The position numbers and the translations under genes were made by a program. Shown here in pieces: positions 52,067 through 60,377 of a DNA stretch of 64,000 bases. Origin of the DNA: Methanomicrobium antiquum (GTDB lineage Archaea; Halobacteriota; Methanomicrobia; Methanomicrobiales; Methanomicrobiaceae); NCBI RefSeq assembly GCF_029633915.1, contig NZ_CP091092.1:868001-932000 (forward strand), written 5' to 3'. The notes below the pieces were generated by a model. That model was not told where the DNA came from. It did no database searches and saw nothing but the letters and a program-made list of their open reading frames with translations. Positions within the stretch are counted from its first letter, which is position 1. Every line of letters starts with the position of its first letter.

Positions 52067-52948
52067 TTAAAGAGCATTTTTAGCCAGCATATATGCTGTT
52101 TTTTCAATCCTTTCGGCATCTCTTAATTTATTCATCCATCTTTTTGGAATTACATCAATACCTCCGTATGCTCCTCCAAGTGCACCGCAGATAGCACCTA
52201 TTGTATCTGTATCGCCTCCCATGTTTACTGCTCTTATCAGCATATCCTCAAAATTTTCTGATTCTAAAAATAAAGATAATGCACAATGTGTGGCTTGTAG
52301 AGAGTCGAGAGAGGGACTAAGCGGGTATGATTTATAGTGAGACAAAATTTTTTTAACAGAAATTTCTTCACATTCAAAAAGAGTACTTTTAAAAGCCTGA
52401 ATTTTCTCTTCGCCCCTGCAAAGTCTGCTTATCATGCTGTTTATGAAAGCTGAACATTCGCATGATACCGGATGGAAGTGTGTTATCTGTGAACATAATA
52501 TGCTGTAAGCGCGGACCTCTCCCGGAGGGTAAAAAACACCCAGTGGAGGACCACGCATCACACTGCCGTTGCTTTTGCCTCCTCCTTTTTTATACAAATT
52601 ATATGATATTTTAGAATAATCCATTCCTTTTAAAATACCGCTAAATACTTCTTTAGATGTGGGTCCGAAAAATCGAGGTTCCTTCTGATATTCCATACAC
52701 ATCCTAAGCGCAATGTCATCCGGGAAAAAACCCTTCATTTCGATTAGCGATTCGGCAATGGCAAGAGCCAGGAGAGTATCATCAGTTATGTCTCCGGCCC
52801 GCGTGTTGTTGTGCCCTCCTGAAATAATGTCCGTCACTGGTATTTTTTGTGCATTAAGACCCTCTAATGGCGCGCCCAGTGCATCACCTGTGGCAAGTCC
52901 TATTATTGTTCCTACTCCCCGCAAATAATCAAATATAAAGATCACCAA
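52067..52948 (-). CDS. ADP-ribosylglycohydrolase family protein
   Basis: A 293-residue DraG/ARH-type hydrolase. GLATGDALGAPLEGL, DITDDTLLALAIAESL and GGDTDTIGAICGALGGA supply the paired Mg-binding Asp/Thr residues. It would remove ADP-ribose from proteins or related molecules. The frame opens at TTG 52948; GTG 52945 or TTG 52924 (just before RGVGTIIGLATGD) are possible real starts. It is divergent from the UPF0058 gene with about 50 bp between. Confidence 0.9.
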   Translation of the reverse strand: MVIFIFDYLRGVGTIIGLATGDALGAPLEGLNAQKIPVTDIISGGHNNTRAGDITDDTLLALAIAESLIEMKGFFPDDIALRMCMEYQKEPRFFGPTSKEVFSGILKGMDYSKISYNLYKKGGGKSNGSVMRGPPLGVFYPPGEVRAYSILCSQITHFHPVSCECSAFINSMISRLCRGEEKIQAFKSTLFECEEISVKKILSHYKSYPLSPSLDSLQATHCALSLFLESENFEDMLIRAVNMGGDTDTIGAICGALGGAYGGIDVIPKRWMNKLRDAERIEKTAYMLAKNAL

Positions 52949-52999
52949 TAAATTATATCTTGTTAGGATTGTTAGTATTTTTTAAGGATTGGTGATATA

Positions 53000-53266
53000 G
53001 TGCAAAAGGAGGAATTACTTCACTTACATATGCTTCTTATTCAGGTTAAGAAGTACTACGAATCAATTGATAATGAAGAGATTGTTACAGGGAAATACAA
53101 CAAATTAAACATTTCACCTGTTCATATTCACAAAAACAAGATCTGTCATAAAGAGGCTATTCTGACTCTTGGTGAAGAGCTTGTAGGATATATTCAGCAC
53201 AATCATGTGCCGGCAGTGGAATATGCTTCCGGTGCGGGTTCTGAAGAGGTTGCCGTTGAAAACTAA
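53000..53266 (+). CDS. UPF0058 family protein
   Basis: An 88-residue archaeal UPF0058 protein starting at GTG (MQKEELLHLHMLLIQVKKYYE), with GTGATATA-type sequence just upstream. LSPVHIHKNKICHKEAILTLGEEL-like central part matches the family. The function is unknown, although it is often adjacent to translation or replication genes. Its end overlaps the start of elp3 by 11 bp. Confidence 0.88.
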   Translation: MQKEELLHLHMLLIQVKKYYESIDNEEIVTGKYNKLNISPVHIHKNKICHKEAILTLGEELVGYIQHNHVPAVEYASGAGSEEVAVEN

Positions 53267-54845
53267 TCCGGCTGACTACAACACTATTTTAAGGGAGATT
53301 ATTTCCCGCATTTTATCTGAAGCAAAATCATCATCTGACGTTCAGAAGATAAAGGCCTCTGTAGCAAAAAAATATTCACTGAATTCATTTCCAAGAAATT
53401 CAGAGCTATTTTCTGCCGCACTTGATTCTGAAAAAGAAGATTTGAGGAATTTTGTTCAGGTAAAGCCGTCCCGCACAATTTCAGGAGTAGCTCCTGTTGC
53501 TGTGATGACATCACCCCATCCGTGTCCGCATGGAATCTGCCTCCCGTGTCCGGGAGGTCCGGAAAATGAACTGTTTAAATCTCCACAGAGTTATACGGGT
53601 GAAGAGCCTGCGGCACTTCGGGGAAAACAGCTTGAATACGATCCATATGCTCAGGTTCAGGCAAGACTTAGTCAGTTTGAGATGCTTGGTCATCATATCG
53701 AAAAGGCTGAACTGATTGTAATGGGAGGCACCATGACGGCGCGTGATCCTGAATATCAGGAATGGTTTATGCGTTCGTGCATTCGTGCAATGAATGAATA
53801 CGGTAAAGAAGACCGCGGTGATATTTTTACATTTGAAGAATTATGCACCGAAAATGAAAAATCAAGGGTTCGCTGTATAGCAGTTACTTTTGAAACAAGA
53901 CCGGACTGGTGCAAAAAAGAGCATATTGACAGGATGCTTTCACTTGGTGTTACAAAAGTAGAGCTTGGTGTTCAGAGTCTTGACAACAGTATTCTTGAAT
54001 TTAACAGAAGAGGGCACTTTGTTGAGGATTCTGTACTTGCAAACTGTTCGCTAAGAGATGCAGGAATCAAAGTTGGTTTTCATGTAATGCCAAATCTTCC
54101 CTCTGCAACAATTGAAGATGACAAAAAAATGTTTGACACACTTTTTTCTGATGAAAGATTCTGTCCGGATTTCATCAAAATCTATCCTACACTTGTAACT
54201 CCTGGTTCTGAGATTGAAAGTCTCTGGAAGAGGGGAGAATACAAAGTCTATGATGAGGATGAACTTGTCAGTCTTGTTGCTTATGGAAAATCAAAATTGC
54301 CTGAGTATGTGCGTCTTCAAAGAGTACAACGTGATATACCTGCAAAATTAATTGTTGCAGGTTCACATTTCAGCAATTTCAGACAGCTTGCAAAAAACCG
54401 TCTTTTGGAAAACGGCGGCCAGTGCAGATGTATAAGATGCCGCGAAGCCGGCAGGAATGTAATAACCGGTGAGCCGGTCATTGAAATTGTTGAGTACAGA
54501 TGTTGTGGAGGTACAGAGTATTTCATTCAGGCTGTTGCTGATGACTGTCTTGTGGGCTTTGTGAGGTTAAGACTTCCCAAAAACCCCTGGAGGGAAGAAT
54601 TGAAAAATTCTGCACTTGTGCGTGAACTTCATGTATATGGAGCCCTTGTACCTCTCTCAGAGAAAGGTTCGGGCAACAGATGGCAACACAGGAATTATGG
54701 CGATCGCCTTTTAAAGATTGCAGAAGATATTTCAAAAGAGAAAGGTTACGGCTGTGTTAGCGTTATGAGTGGTATTGGTGTCAGACCTTATTACAATAAA
54801 CGCGGATATGAAAGGCGCGGGCCGTATATGGTAAAGGAATTTTAA
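53256..54845 (+). CDS. elp3: Elongator-like tRNA uridine(34) modification enzyme Elp3
   Basis: From TTG 53256 (inside the end of the UPF0058 gene, frame open further upstream) the protein has 529 residues. The radical SAM cluster motif is in HPCPHGICLPCPGG; TFETRPDWC and ELGVQSLDNSILEFNRRGH are Elp3 signatures. A C-terminal GNAT acetyltransferase domain ends with GVSVMSGIGVRPYYNKRGYERRGPYM-like sequence. It installs carboxymethyl-type groups on wobble uridine. The stop overlaps the priS ATG by one base. Confidence 0.95.
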   Translation: MKTNPADYNTILREIISRILSEAKSSSDVQKIKASVAKKYSLNSFPRNSELFSAALDSEKEDLRNFVQVKPSRTISGVAPVAVMTSPHPCPHGICLPCPGGPENELFKSPQSYTGEEPAALRGKQLEYDPYAQVQARLSQFEMLGHHIEKAELIVMGGTMTARDPEYQEWFMRSCIRAMNEYGKEDRGDIFTFEELCTENEKSRVRCIAVTFETRPDWCKKEHIDRMLSLGVTKVELGVQSLDNSILEFNRRGHFVEDSVLANCSLRDAGIKVGFHVMPNLPSATIEDDKKMFDTLFSDERFCPDFIKIYPTLVTPGSEIESLWKRGEYKVYDEDELVSLVAYGKSKLPEYVRLQRVQRDIPAKLIVAGSHFSNFRQLAKNRLLENGGQCRCIRCREAGRNVITGEPVIEIVEYRCCGGTEYFIQAVADDCLVGFVRLRLPKNPWREELKNSALVRELHVYGALVPLSEKGSGNRWQHRNYGDRLLKIAEDISKEKGYGCVSVMSGIGVRPYYNKRGYERRGPYMVKEF

Positions 54846-55999
54846 TGAATGCGGCAACAAACGAATATCTAAAGTCTCAGTTTACCCGGTATTACAAAAG
54901 AGCAGTTTTTGATCTTCCACCTGCTCTTGAACAGAGGGAGTGGGGCTTTATTTTCTTTGATTCTGCAAATGAAATGAGAATGAAGCGTCATATTGGATTT
55001 AATGAAAGATCTGATGTTGAAAATTACTTGAAAACAATGGTGCCGCGTCATGCTTATTATTCAACAGCCTATTATGCTCTTCCTTCCGCCGGAAATATGC
55101 AGGATAAAATATGGTCCGGTGCAGATTTAATCTTCGATCTGGATGCAGATCACATTGTCCGTTGTGCATATGATGAAATGTTAAAAAGAGTCCATGAGGA
55201 GACCATTAAAATTTTGTCTATGCTTAACGATGAGCTTGGATTCAGCCAGAAAGATATGTCTATTGTATTTTCCGGCGGGAGGGGTTATCATGTTCATATT
55301 AGAAATCTGGAAGTTCGCGGCTGGACAGGGCCGGAAAGGCGTGAACTTGTTGATTATGTATGTGGAACAGGCCTTGATCCTGATATTATGCTTAAAGGAA
55401 GAAAGAAAGGTGTTCTCGCCGGCTGGCCTCAGCGATACAGACAGGCTCTTATAACTTATCTTATGGGCTTAAAAAATTCCGGAGAAGATGAAGCTGTAAA
55501 AAAATTATCCTCATTAAAGGGTGTTAGTAAAAATTCAGCGCAGGAATTTTACAAATCAACAGACAGCATATTAAGGGCCTTAAAAAAACCGGAGAGAAAT
55601 GTTTTGGTCAGCCGCGTATTAAGGGCAGTGCTTACCGGAGAGGATAGTGACTTTTCTGAAAGGATAAAAGATAAAGCCGCCCTTACCGATGAGCCTGTTA
55701 CAACTGACATAAAACGACTTATCAGAATGCCCGGTTCTCTTCATGGTGGAAGCGGATTTAAAGTTATGACACTGACTCCAAGAGAATTTGAAAATTTTGA
55801 TCCATTAAATGATGCAGTTATTTTTGGCGAAGAACCTGTAAAAATTGACCTTTCATTCAAACTTGAGATGCCGCTTCTTGGAAATAAATATTCATTAGAG
55901 AAGGGAATCAATACTGTACCCGAGGCTCTGGCTGTTTTCTTATGTGCCAGAGGCATTGCGGAATATCTTGGCGGAGGCGATAAAACCAATGGATTTTGA
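54845..55999 (+). CDS. priS: DNA primase catalytic small subunit PriS
   Basis: A 384-residue archaeal/eukaryotic primase. The catalytic acidic pair lies in LIFDLDADH (near residue 99), SGGRGYHVHI follows near residue 140 and the third acidic region later (TTDIKRLIRMPGSLHG). Start ATG 54845 overlaps the elp3 stop. It makes primers together with PriL (not in this window). The end overlaps the GINS gene by 11 bp, the usual archaeal priS-gins arrangement. Confidence 0.96.
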   Translation: MNAATNEYLKSQFTRYYKRAVFDLPPALEQREWGFIFFDSANEMRMKRHIGFNERSDVENYLKTMVPRHAYYSTAYYALPSAGNMQDKIWSGADLIFDLDADHIVRCAYDEMLKRVHEETIKILSMLNDELGFSQKDMSIVFSGGRGYHVHIRNLEVRGWTGPERRELVDYVCGTGLDPDIMLKGRKKGVLAGWPQRYRQALITYLMGLKNSGEDEAVKKLSSLKGVSKNSAQEFYKSTDSILRALKKPERNVLVSRVLRAVLTGEDSDFSERIKDKAALTDEPVTTDIKRLIRMPGSLHGGSGFKVMTLTPREFENFDPLNDAVIFGEEPVKIDLSFKLEMPLLGNKYSLEKGINTVPEALAVFLCARGIAEYLGGGDKTNGF

Positions 56000-56711
56000 T
56001 TATCTTCGGCTGATCTCTCTTGATGAAAGAGAAAGCGGGAAGCTTTCATCAATATCTGCTGATACATACGATATTGCAGGAGAATATCTTGCTGAACTCT
56101 ATGAGGAGGCCAAATCCATTGATCACTTCATGACCAAAAGGGGCAGTGAACTGATTGATGAAATTGAGAGTGTCCAGTCTGTACTTCAGACTATAATTGA
56201 TCAAAGGTTTAAGAAAATAATAAAACTCGCAGAAAATCAGACCGGTACCGGAAGGGTGGATAAGGAAGAGCTAAAAATGCTCATACCTGTTGAAAGAGAG
56301 ATGTATGATGAGATTTTAGAGGCGATTGGGAAATGCAGGGATAAAATCACAGGTACTTGTACAGATTATGTTTCTCAAAGCGCAGGTTCCTTTAAACACA
56401 GAAAAAAAACCGAACCGAAAAGAACTGTATCTTCTCCTGAAATCATTTCGCCAGTCATCACAGATGATGACTTCCCTATAGAGAATAAATTCATTGAGTG
56501 TACAGGTAATCCTGAAAACCCGGATAAGGAAAGTTTGAAAAGCAGTGATGAATATGAAATTGTCTATATTAAAGAGAATATAGACTCCTTTATGGGTCTT
56601 GACGGACATATATATTCATTATCCGCTGAGGATGTTGTTTCATTGCCGGTGCAGAATGCATCTGTTCTTTGTGGACGCAACATAGCCTTAAATATCAGGG
56701 TAAGCAAATAA
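55989..56711 (+). CDS. GINS complex subunit (Gins51-like)
   Basis: From ATG 55989 the protein has 240 residues. The helical A domain (DFDYLRLISLDERESGKLSSI, then YLAELYEEAKSID) and the small C-terminal B domain (HIYSLSAEDVVSLPVQNASVLCGRNIA) are separated by an acidic/Pro linker, the domain order of archaeal Gins51. It bridges MCM helicase and GAN/primase at the fork. Coupling to priS is typical. No Gins23 gene is present here. Confidence 0.88.
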   Translation: MDFDYLRLISLDERESGKLSSISADTYDIAGEYLAELYEEAKSIDHFMTKRGSELIDEIESVQSVLQTIIDQRFKKIIKLAENQTGTGRVDKEELKMLIPVEREMYDEILEAIGKCRDKITGTCTDYVSQSAGSFKHRKKTEPKRTVSSPEIISPVITDDDFPIENKFIECTGNPENPDKESLKSSDEYEIVYIKENIDSFMGLDGHIYSLSAEDVVSLPVQNASVLCGRNIALNIRVSK

Positions 56712-56713
56712 TA

Positions 56714-56821
56714 ATGAGATTTATTGTGAAGACTTCCCTGTCGGGCTGTTTTCCTGACCCTAGAAAAACAGATGTTTTTCATCGGTTAATATCCAATTTA
56801 AAGGGGCTAAACGTTTTATGA
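56714..56821 (+). CDS. Possible 35-residue leader ORF before L44e
   Basis: An unbroken ATG frame of 35 codons ([20 protein letters not shown]..., ending GLNVL) fills the gap between the GINS gene and rpl44e and its TGA overlaps the L44e start as ATGA. The protein is not recognised. The TATA-like ttaatatcc inside it could instead be the promoter of the ribosomal operon, in which case the frame is fortuitous. Confidence 0.25.
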   Translation: MRFIVKTSLSGCFPDPRKTDVFHRLISNLKGLNVL

Positions 56822-57096
56822 AGATGCCAACAAAGTTCAAGACATATTGTCCATACTGTAGAAAACATGAAATTCATGAGGTTGAGAAGGTAAAAAAAGG
56901 CCGTGATCTTCACCTTCACTGGATTGATCGTCAGAAAGGGCGCAGAAGCAAAGTCGGAAACATGGGTAAATTCTCAAAAGTACCTGGTGGAGACAAGCCA
57001 ACAAAGAGGATTAATGTGAGATACCGCTGTTCAGTATGTGGTAAGGCACACCTTAGAAGCGGCGTCAAAGCAGGTAAATTTGAACTTACGGAGTGA
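56818..57096 (+). CDS. rpl44e: Ribosomal protein L44e
   Basis: A 92-residue L44e (eL42) with the zinc ribbon [12 protein letters not shown] and [12 protein letters not shown], and the conserved [22 protein letters not shown] and GGDKPTKRI segments of the E-site protein. It starts the L44e-S27e-aIF2alpha-Nop10-PAC2 operon conserved in Euryarchaeota. Confidence 0.97.
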   Translation: MKMPTKFKTYCPYCRKHEIHEVEKVKKGRDLHLHWIDRQKGRRSKVGNMGKFSKVPGGDKPTKRINVRYRCSVCGKAHLRSGVKAGKFELTE

Positions 57097-57101
57097 TTTC
57101 A

Positions 57102-57290
57102 ATGGTTCGTGTAAACAGAGAAAACAGAACAAAATTTTATACAGTAAAGTGTCCTGACTGCGAAAATGAACAGAAAATTTTCCAGAGGGCAAGTACAGTT
57201 GTAAACTGTGTCGTTTGTGGAAAAGTTCTTGCAGAGCCTAAAGGCGGAAATGCAGATATAAAGGCAGAAATTATTGCCGAGCACGAGTAA
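57102..57290 (+). CDS. rps27e: Ribosomal protein S27e
   Basis: A 62-residue S27e (eS27) with zinc ribbon CPDCENEQ and CVVCGKVL. I chose ATG 57102 (MVRVNRENRTKFYTVKC); the frame is open to GTG 57093 which overlaps L44e, but the shorter form fits the family. The role is in the small ribosomal subunit. Confidence 0.96.
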   Translation: MVRVNRENRTKFYTVKCPDCENEQKIFQRASTVVNCVVCGKVLAEPKGGNADIKAEIIAEHE

Positions 57291-57300
57291 ATATATTGTT

Positions 57301-58086
57301 ATGACTGAGAGAGAGTGGCCGGAAGAAGGAGAACTGGTCGTATGCACTGTTGCAAATGTGAAGGATTTTGTTGCATTTGTAACACTGGATGAATATAACG
57401 ATCATGAAGGCCTGATTCCAATTGCCGAAATAGCGCGTGGGTGGATAAAACATATTCGCGACTTTGTTCGTGAAGGACAAAAAGTTGTATGCAAAGTTCT
57501 TCATGTAAACACAAGTCGCGGTCATATTGATCTCTCTCTAAAAGATGTCAATGAACATCAGCGCAAAGAAAAAATTCATGAATGGAAGAATGAACAGAAA
57601 GCCAAAAAATGGATAGGCTTTATTGCAGAAGCTTCCGGAATTTCAGAAGAGACGCTGATATCTAAGTTTTATGATGAATACGGAGCATTGTTTCCTGTAT
57701 TCGAAGACATCCTTATAGATGAGGATGCAACACTTAAGAAACTGGAGCTTGACGAATCTGTTGCAAAAGCGCTTGTAAATATTGCAAATGAGAATGTCAA
57801 ACTTCCAAAGGTTACAATTTCAGGAACTCTTGTTCTGACATCTAACAAACCGGACGGAGTAAATGTCATCAGACGGGCACTAAGAAGCGCTCAGCCAAAT
57901 ATTGATGATGTTGAAATTGAGCTTGTTTATGTCGGCGCTCCAAAATACCGCGTTAAAGTAACTGCTCCTGACTATAAGTCTGCTGAAAAGGCCATCAACA
58001 AAGTTGCAAATGCGGCAATTGGTGTTATGGAACGTGCAGAGGGTCAGGGAAGTTTTATTAGAAAACAGCGCGCCGGTAAGAACTAG
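57301..58086 (+). CDS. Translation initiation factor aIF2 subunit alpha
   Basis: From ATG 57301 the protein has 261 residues: an N-terminal S1 domain (REWPEEGELVVCTVANVKDFVAFVTLDEYN...GLIPIAEIARGWIKHIRDFVREGQKVVCKVLHV), a helical middle and a C-terminal alpha/beta domain. It binds tRNAi with the gamma subunit. The frame is open upstream but overlaps S27e, so the longer start was rejected. Confidence 0.96.
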   Translation: MTEREWPEEGELVVCTVANVKDFVAFVTLDEYNDHEGLIPIAEIARGWIKHIRDFVREGQKVVCKVLHVNTSRGHIDLSLKDVNEHQRKEKIHEWKNEQKAKKWIGFIAEASGISEETLISKFYDEYGALFPVFEDILIDEDATLKKLELDESVAKALVNIANENVKLPKVTISGTLVLTSNKPDGVNVIRRALRSAQPNIDDVEIELVYVGAPKYRVKVTAPDYKSAEKAINKVANAAIGVMERAEGQGSFIRKQRAGKN

Positions 58087-58245
58087 ATGAGTCGTAAAAT
58101 AAAAAGCTGTCCTAAAGACGGCACATATACTCTCTCTTCTGAATGTCCTGTTTGTGGAGGAAAAACCGGGGTTGCACACCCGCCCAGATATTCCCCGCAG
58201 GACAGATTTGGGAAATTTCGCAGGGTGACTAAGAAAAATGCATGA
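58087..58245 (+). CDS. nop10: H/ACA ribonucleoprotein component Nop10
   Basis: A 52-residue Nop10 that directly follows the aIF2-alpha stop. The beta-ribbon zinc site (SCPKDGTYTLSSECPVCGG) and the C-terminal HPPRYSPQDRFGKFRR are family signatures. It works with Cbf5, Gar1 and L7Ae in guide-RNA pseudouridylation. It overlaps the PAC2 gene by 8 bp. Confidence 0.96.
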   Translation: MSRKIKSCPKDGTYTLSSECPVCGGKTGVAHPPRYSPQDRFGKFRRVTKKNA

Positions 58246-58984
58246 TATTACTGTAAACTTTTTTAAAGAAGATGATTATTCCTGTGATATATTAATAGAA
58301 GGTCTGCCTGGTGTAGGTCAGGTGGGAAAACTTGTCGCAGAACATATCATAGAAGAGCTTGACGCAGAGAAAATAGCGGAAATTCATTCTATATTTTTCC
58401 CTCCACAGGTTTTGATCGATGATTTGGGCATTACAAGGCTTCCCAATAATGAAATATATCGTTATAAGGGAGAAAATCTGAAAATAATGTTTCTTGTAGG
58501 AGATTTCCAGAGTTCATCTCCTGAAGGTCATTATCTCCTTACAGATACTTATCTTAATATTGCCGAAAAACTTGGAGTAAAAAAAATCTATACTCTGGGT
58601 GGCTATGGAGTTGGCCATCTTATAGAAGATATAAGAGTTCTGGCGGCAGTCAACGATGAAAAACTAAAAGAAGAGGTTGAATCTGCAGGTGCTGTTTTCA
58701 CAAACGGTGAACCCGGAGGCGGAATTATAGGAACATCCGGTCTTCTCCTTGGAATGGGTAAGAACAGAGATATTGACGGTATCTGTCTTATGGGCGAAAC
58801 CTCCGGTTATCTTGTTGATCCAAAAAGCTCAAACTGTGTTTTAAAGGTTCTCTCCAATCTCATTGGAGTTGAGGTTGACGCAACTAAACTTAAGGAAAGA
58901 GCTGATGAAATGGAGCATTTTGTTGAAAAAGTTAAAGCATCTGAAAAGGCAAGCTCTGAAGAAGAATTGAACTATATCGGCTGA
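58238..58984 (+). CDS. PAC2-family protein (proteasome assembly chaperone-like)
   Basis: A 248-residue PAC2 protein: DILIEGLPGVGQVGKLVAEHIIEEL, YTLGGYGVGHL and GIIGTSGLLLGMGKN are conserved. Archaeal homologues are proposed to assist 20S proteasome assembly, and the gene is a fixed member of this ribosomal/Nop10 cluster. A C-terminal Lys/Glu-rich helix follows. Confidence 0.92.
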   Translation: MHDITVNFFKEDDYSCDILIEGLPGVGQVGKLVAEHIIEELDAEKIAEIHSIFFPPQVLIDDLGITRLPNNEIYRYKGENLKIMFLVGDFQSSSPEGHYLLTDTYLNIAEKLGVKKIYTLGGYGVGHLIEDIRVLAAVNDEKLKEEVESAGAVFTNGEPGGGIIGTSGLLLGMGKNRDIDGICLMGETSGYLVDPKSSNCVLKVLSNLIGVEVDATKLKERADEMEHFVEKVKASEKASSEEELNYIG

Positions 58985-58987
58985 TTT

Positions 58988-60103
58988 ATGATTTTAACAG
59001 CAGATTTGCATATACATTCTCTTTTTTCAATGGCCGCATCTAAAAACACAACTCCTGAACTGTTGGAAAATTCCTGCAGGATAAAAGGGATTGATGTTTT
59101 GGGAAGCGGTGATGCTTTCCATCCTGTCTGGCGAAAAAGCTGGGATGATTTTCTTTTTGAATCTGATCTTTCTGTAATTCCTTCAGCTGAAGTAGAGGGA
59201 GAAAAAAAAGTTCATCATCTTATACTAATGAAGGATTTTTCAATTGCCGGGGAGATATCTGAGAAACTCGCGCCTTACAGTCCGAATATAAAAAAGTCCG
59301 GAAGGCCTAATGTTTCTATTTCTGCAGAGGCACTTTCAGAAATTGTTCATGACTGTGGAGGATATATAGGACCTGCCCATGCATTTACACCATGGACGGG
59401 GATGTATGGCCGGTTTGGAAGCCTCGCCGAATGCTACGGGGAAGAAAAACCCGATTTTCTTGAACTTGGTCTCTCTGCAGACACCTCTTATGGTAATAAA
59501 ATCTCAGAACTTGATAATATTCCGTTTCTTTCCAACTCTGATGCACATAGTTTCTTTCTTCACAAGATAGGACGTGAGTTTAACAAAGTTGACGCCCGTT
59601 CAAAAAGTCCTGAAGATGTACTTGATTCGGTGCTGAATGGCAATATTGTGATGAATGCAGGATTTTTCCCGGAAGAAGGAAAATATAACCGGACCGCCTG
59701 TTCAAAATGCTACCGGCATTTTACACCGGATGAAGCAGAGAAGTTAAAATGGAAATGCCCGCATGATGGCGGCAGGATTAAGATGGGTGTTCATGACAAA
59801 TCAGTTCTTATGGCTGACTGTGTTACAGAAAGTATGAGACCGCCATATCTTCATATAATGCCGCTTGGTGAAATTATAAAAGAAGTTTTGAACGTTTCTT
59901 CTCCGATGGCAAAAAAGTGCTGTAGTCTTTATTCACGATTAATATCTGAATTTGGAAATGAAATTTTCATTCTTACTGAAGCACCGGTTGAAAAGATTTC
60001 TGAAATTGACAGATCAACAGGTATTGCCATTGAAAAATTCCGTCAGGGAAAAGTAAAACTGATTCCTGGCGGCGGTGGAATGTACGGCAGGTTTGAAATT
60101 TAA
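58988..60103 (+). CDS. Endonuclease Q-like PHP-domain protein
   Basis: A 371-residue protein. The PHP nuclease domain has DLHIHSLFS, LGSGDAFHP, GPAHAFTPW and FLSNSDAHS metal-binding sites. A zinc-ribbon-like part (CSKCYRHFTPDEAEKLKWKCPHDGG) and a C-terminal helical segment ending GGGGMYGRF follow. This is the build of archaeal EndoQ, which nicks DNA 5' of deaminated bases such as uracil and hypoxanthine. It lies 3 bp after the PAC2 gene. Confidence 0.88.
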   Translation: MILTADLHIHSLFSMAASKNTTPELLENSCRIKGIDVLGSGDAFHPVWRKSWDDFLFESDLSVIPSAEVEGEKKVHHLILMKDFSIAGEISEKLAPYSPNIKKSGRPNVSISAEALSEIVHDCGGYIGPAHAFTPWTGMYGRFGSLAECYGEEKPDFLELGLSADTSYGNKISELDNIPFLSNSDAHSFFLHKIGREFNKVDARSKSPEDVLDSVLNGNIVMNAGFFPEEGKYNRTACSKCYRHFTPDEAEKLKWKCPHDGGRIKMGVHDKSVLMADCVTESMRPPYLHIMPLGEIIKEVLNVSSPMAKKCCSLYSRLISEFGNEIFILTEAPVEKISEIDRSTGIAIEKFRQGKVKLIPGGGGMYGRFEI

Positions 60104-60130
60104 AAAAGAAATTGTTCCATTCGGATTTTA

Positions 60131-60325
60131 TCATTCGGATTTGTGTGAACTATGTGAACTTTCAGTCATTTGCCCCTTTATCTGATTTTTGATCTCTCTT
60201 ATTTCTTCAAGAGCATTGTCTCTTGATTCTGTGTCTCCCCTTTCATGTGCGGCTGTAGCTATGTCAGTTAACTGGATTAAAAGAGAAAAAGTATCTCTGT
60301 CTTCGAGGATCTTTTTAGAGATCAT
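60131..60325 (-). CDS. Small helical protein of unknown function
   Basis: A 64-residue charged protein, mostly one amphipathic helical region (LLIQLTDIATAAHERGDTESRDNALEEIREIKNQI) with a Ser/His-rich tail. Such small proteins recur near this cluster in methanogens but no function is known to me. It follows the CbiA/CfbB gene direction with about 50 bp between. Confidence 0.5.
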   Translation of the reverse strand: MISKKILEDRDTFSLLIQLTDIATAAHERGDTESRDNALEEIREIKNQIKGQMTESSHSSHKSE

Positions 60326-60377
60326 TCTATCTTTCTATTTTAAACAGGTTTAATAAATAATTTCCTTAATTTTTGAA

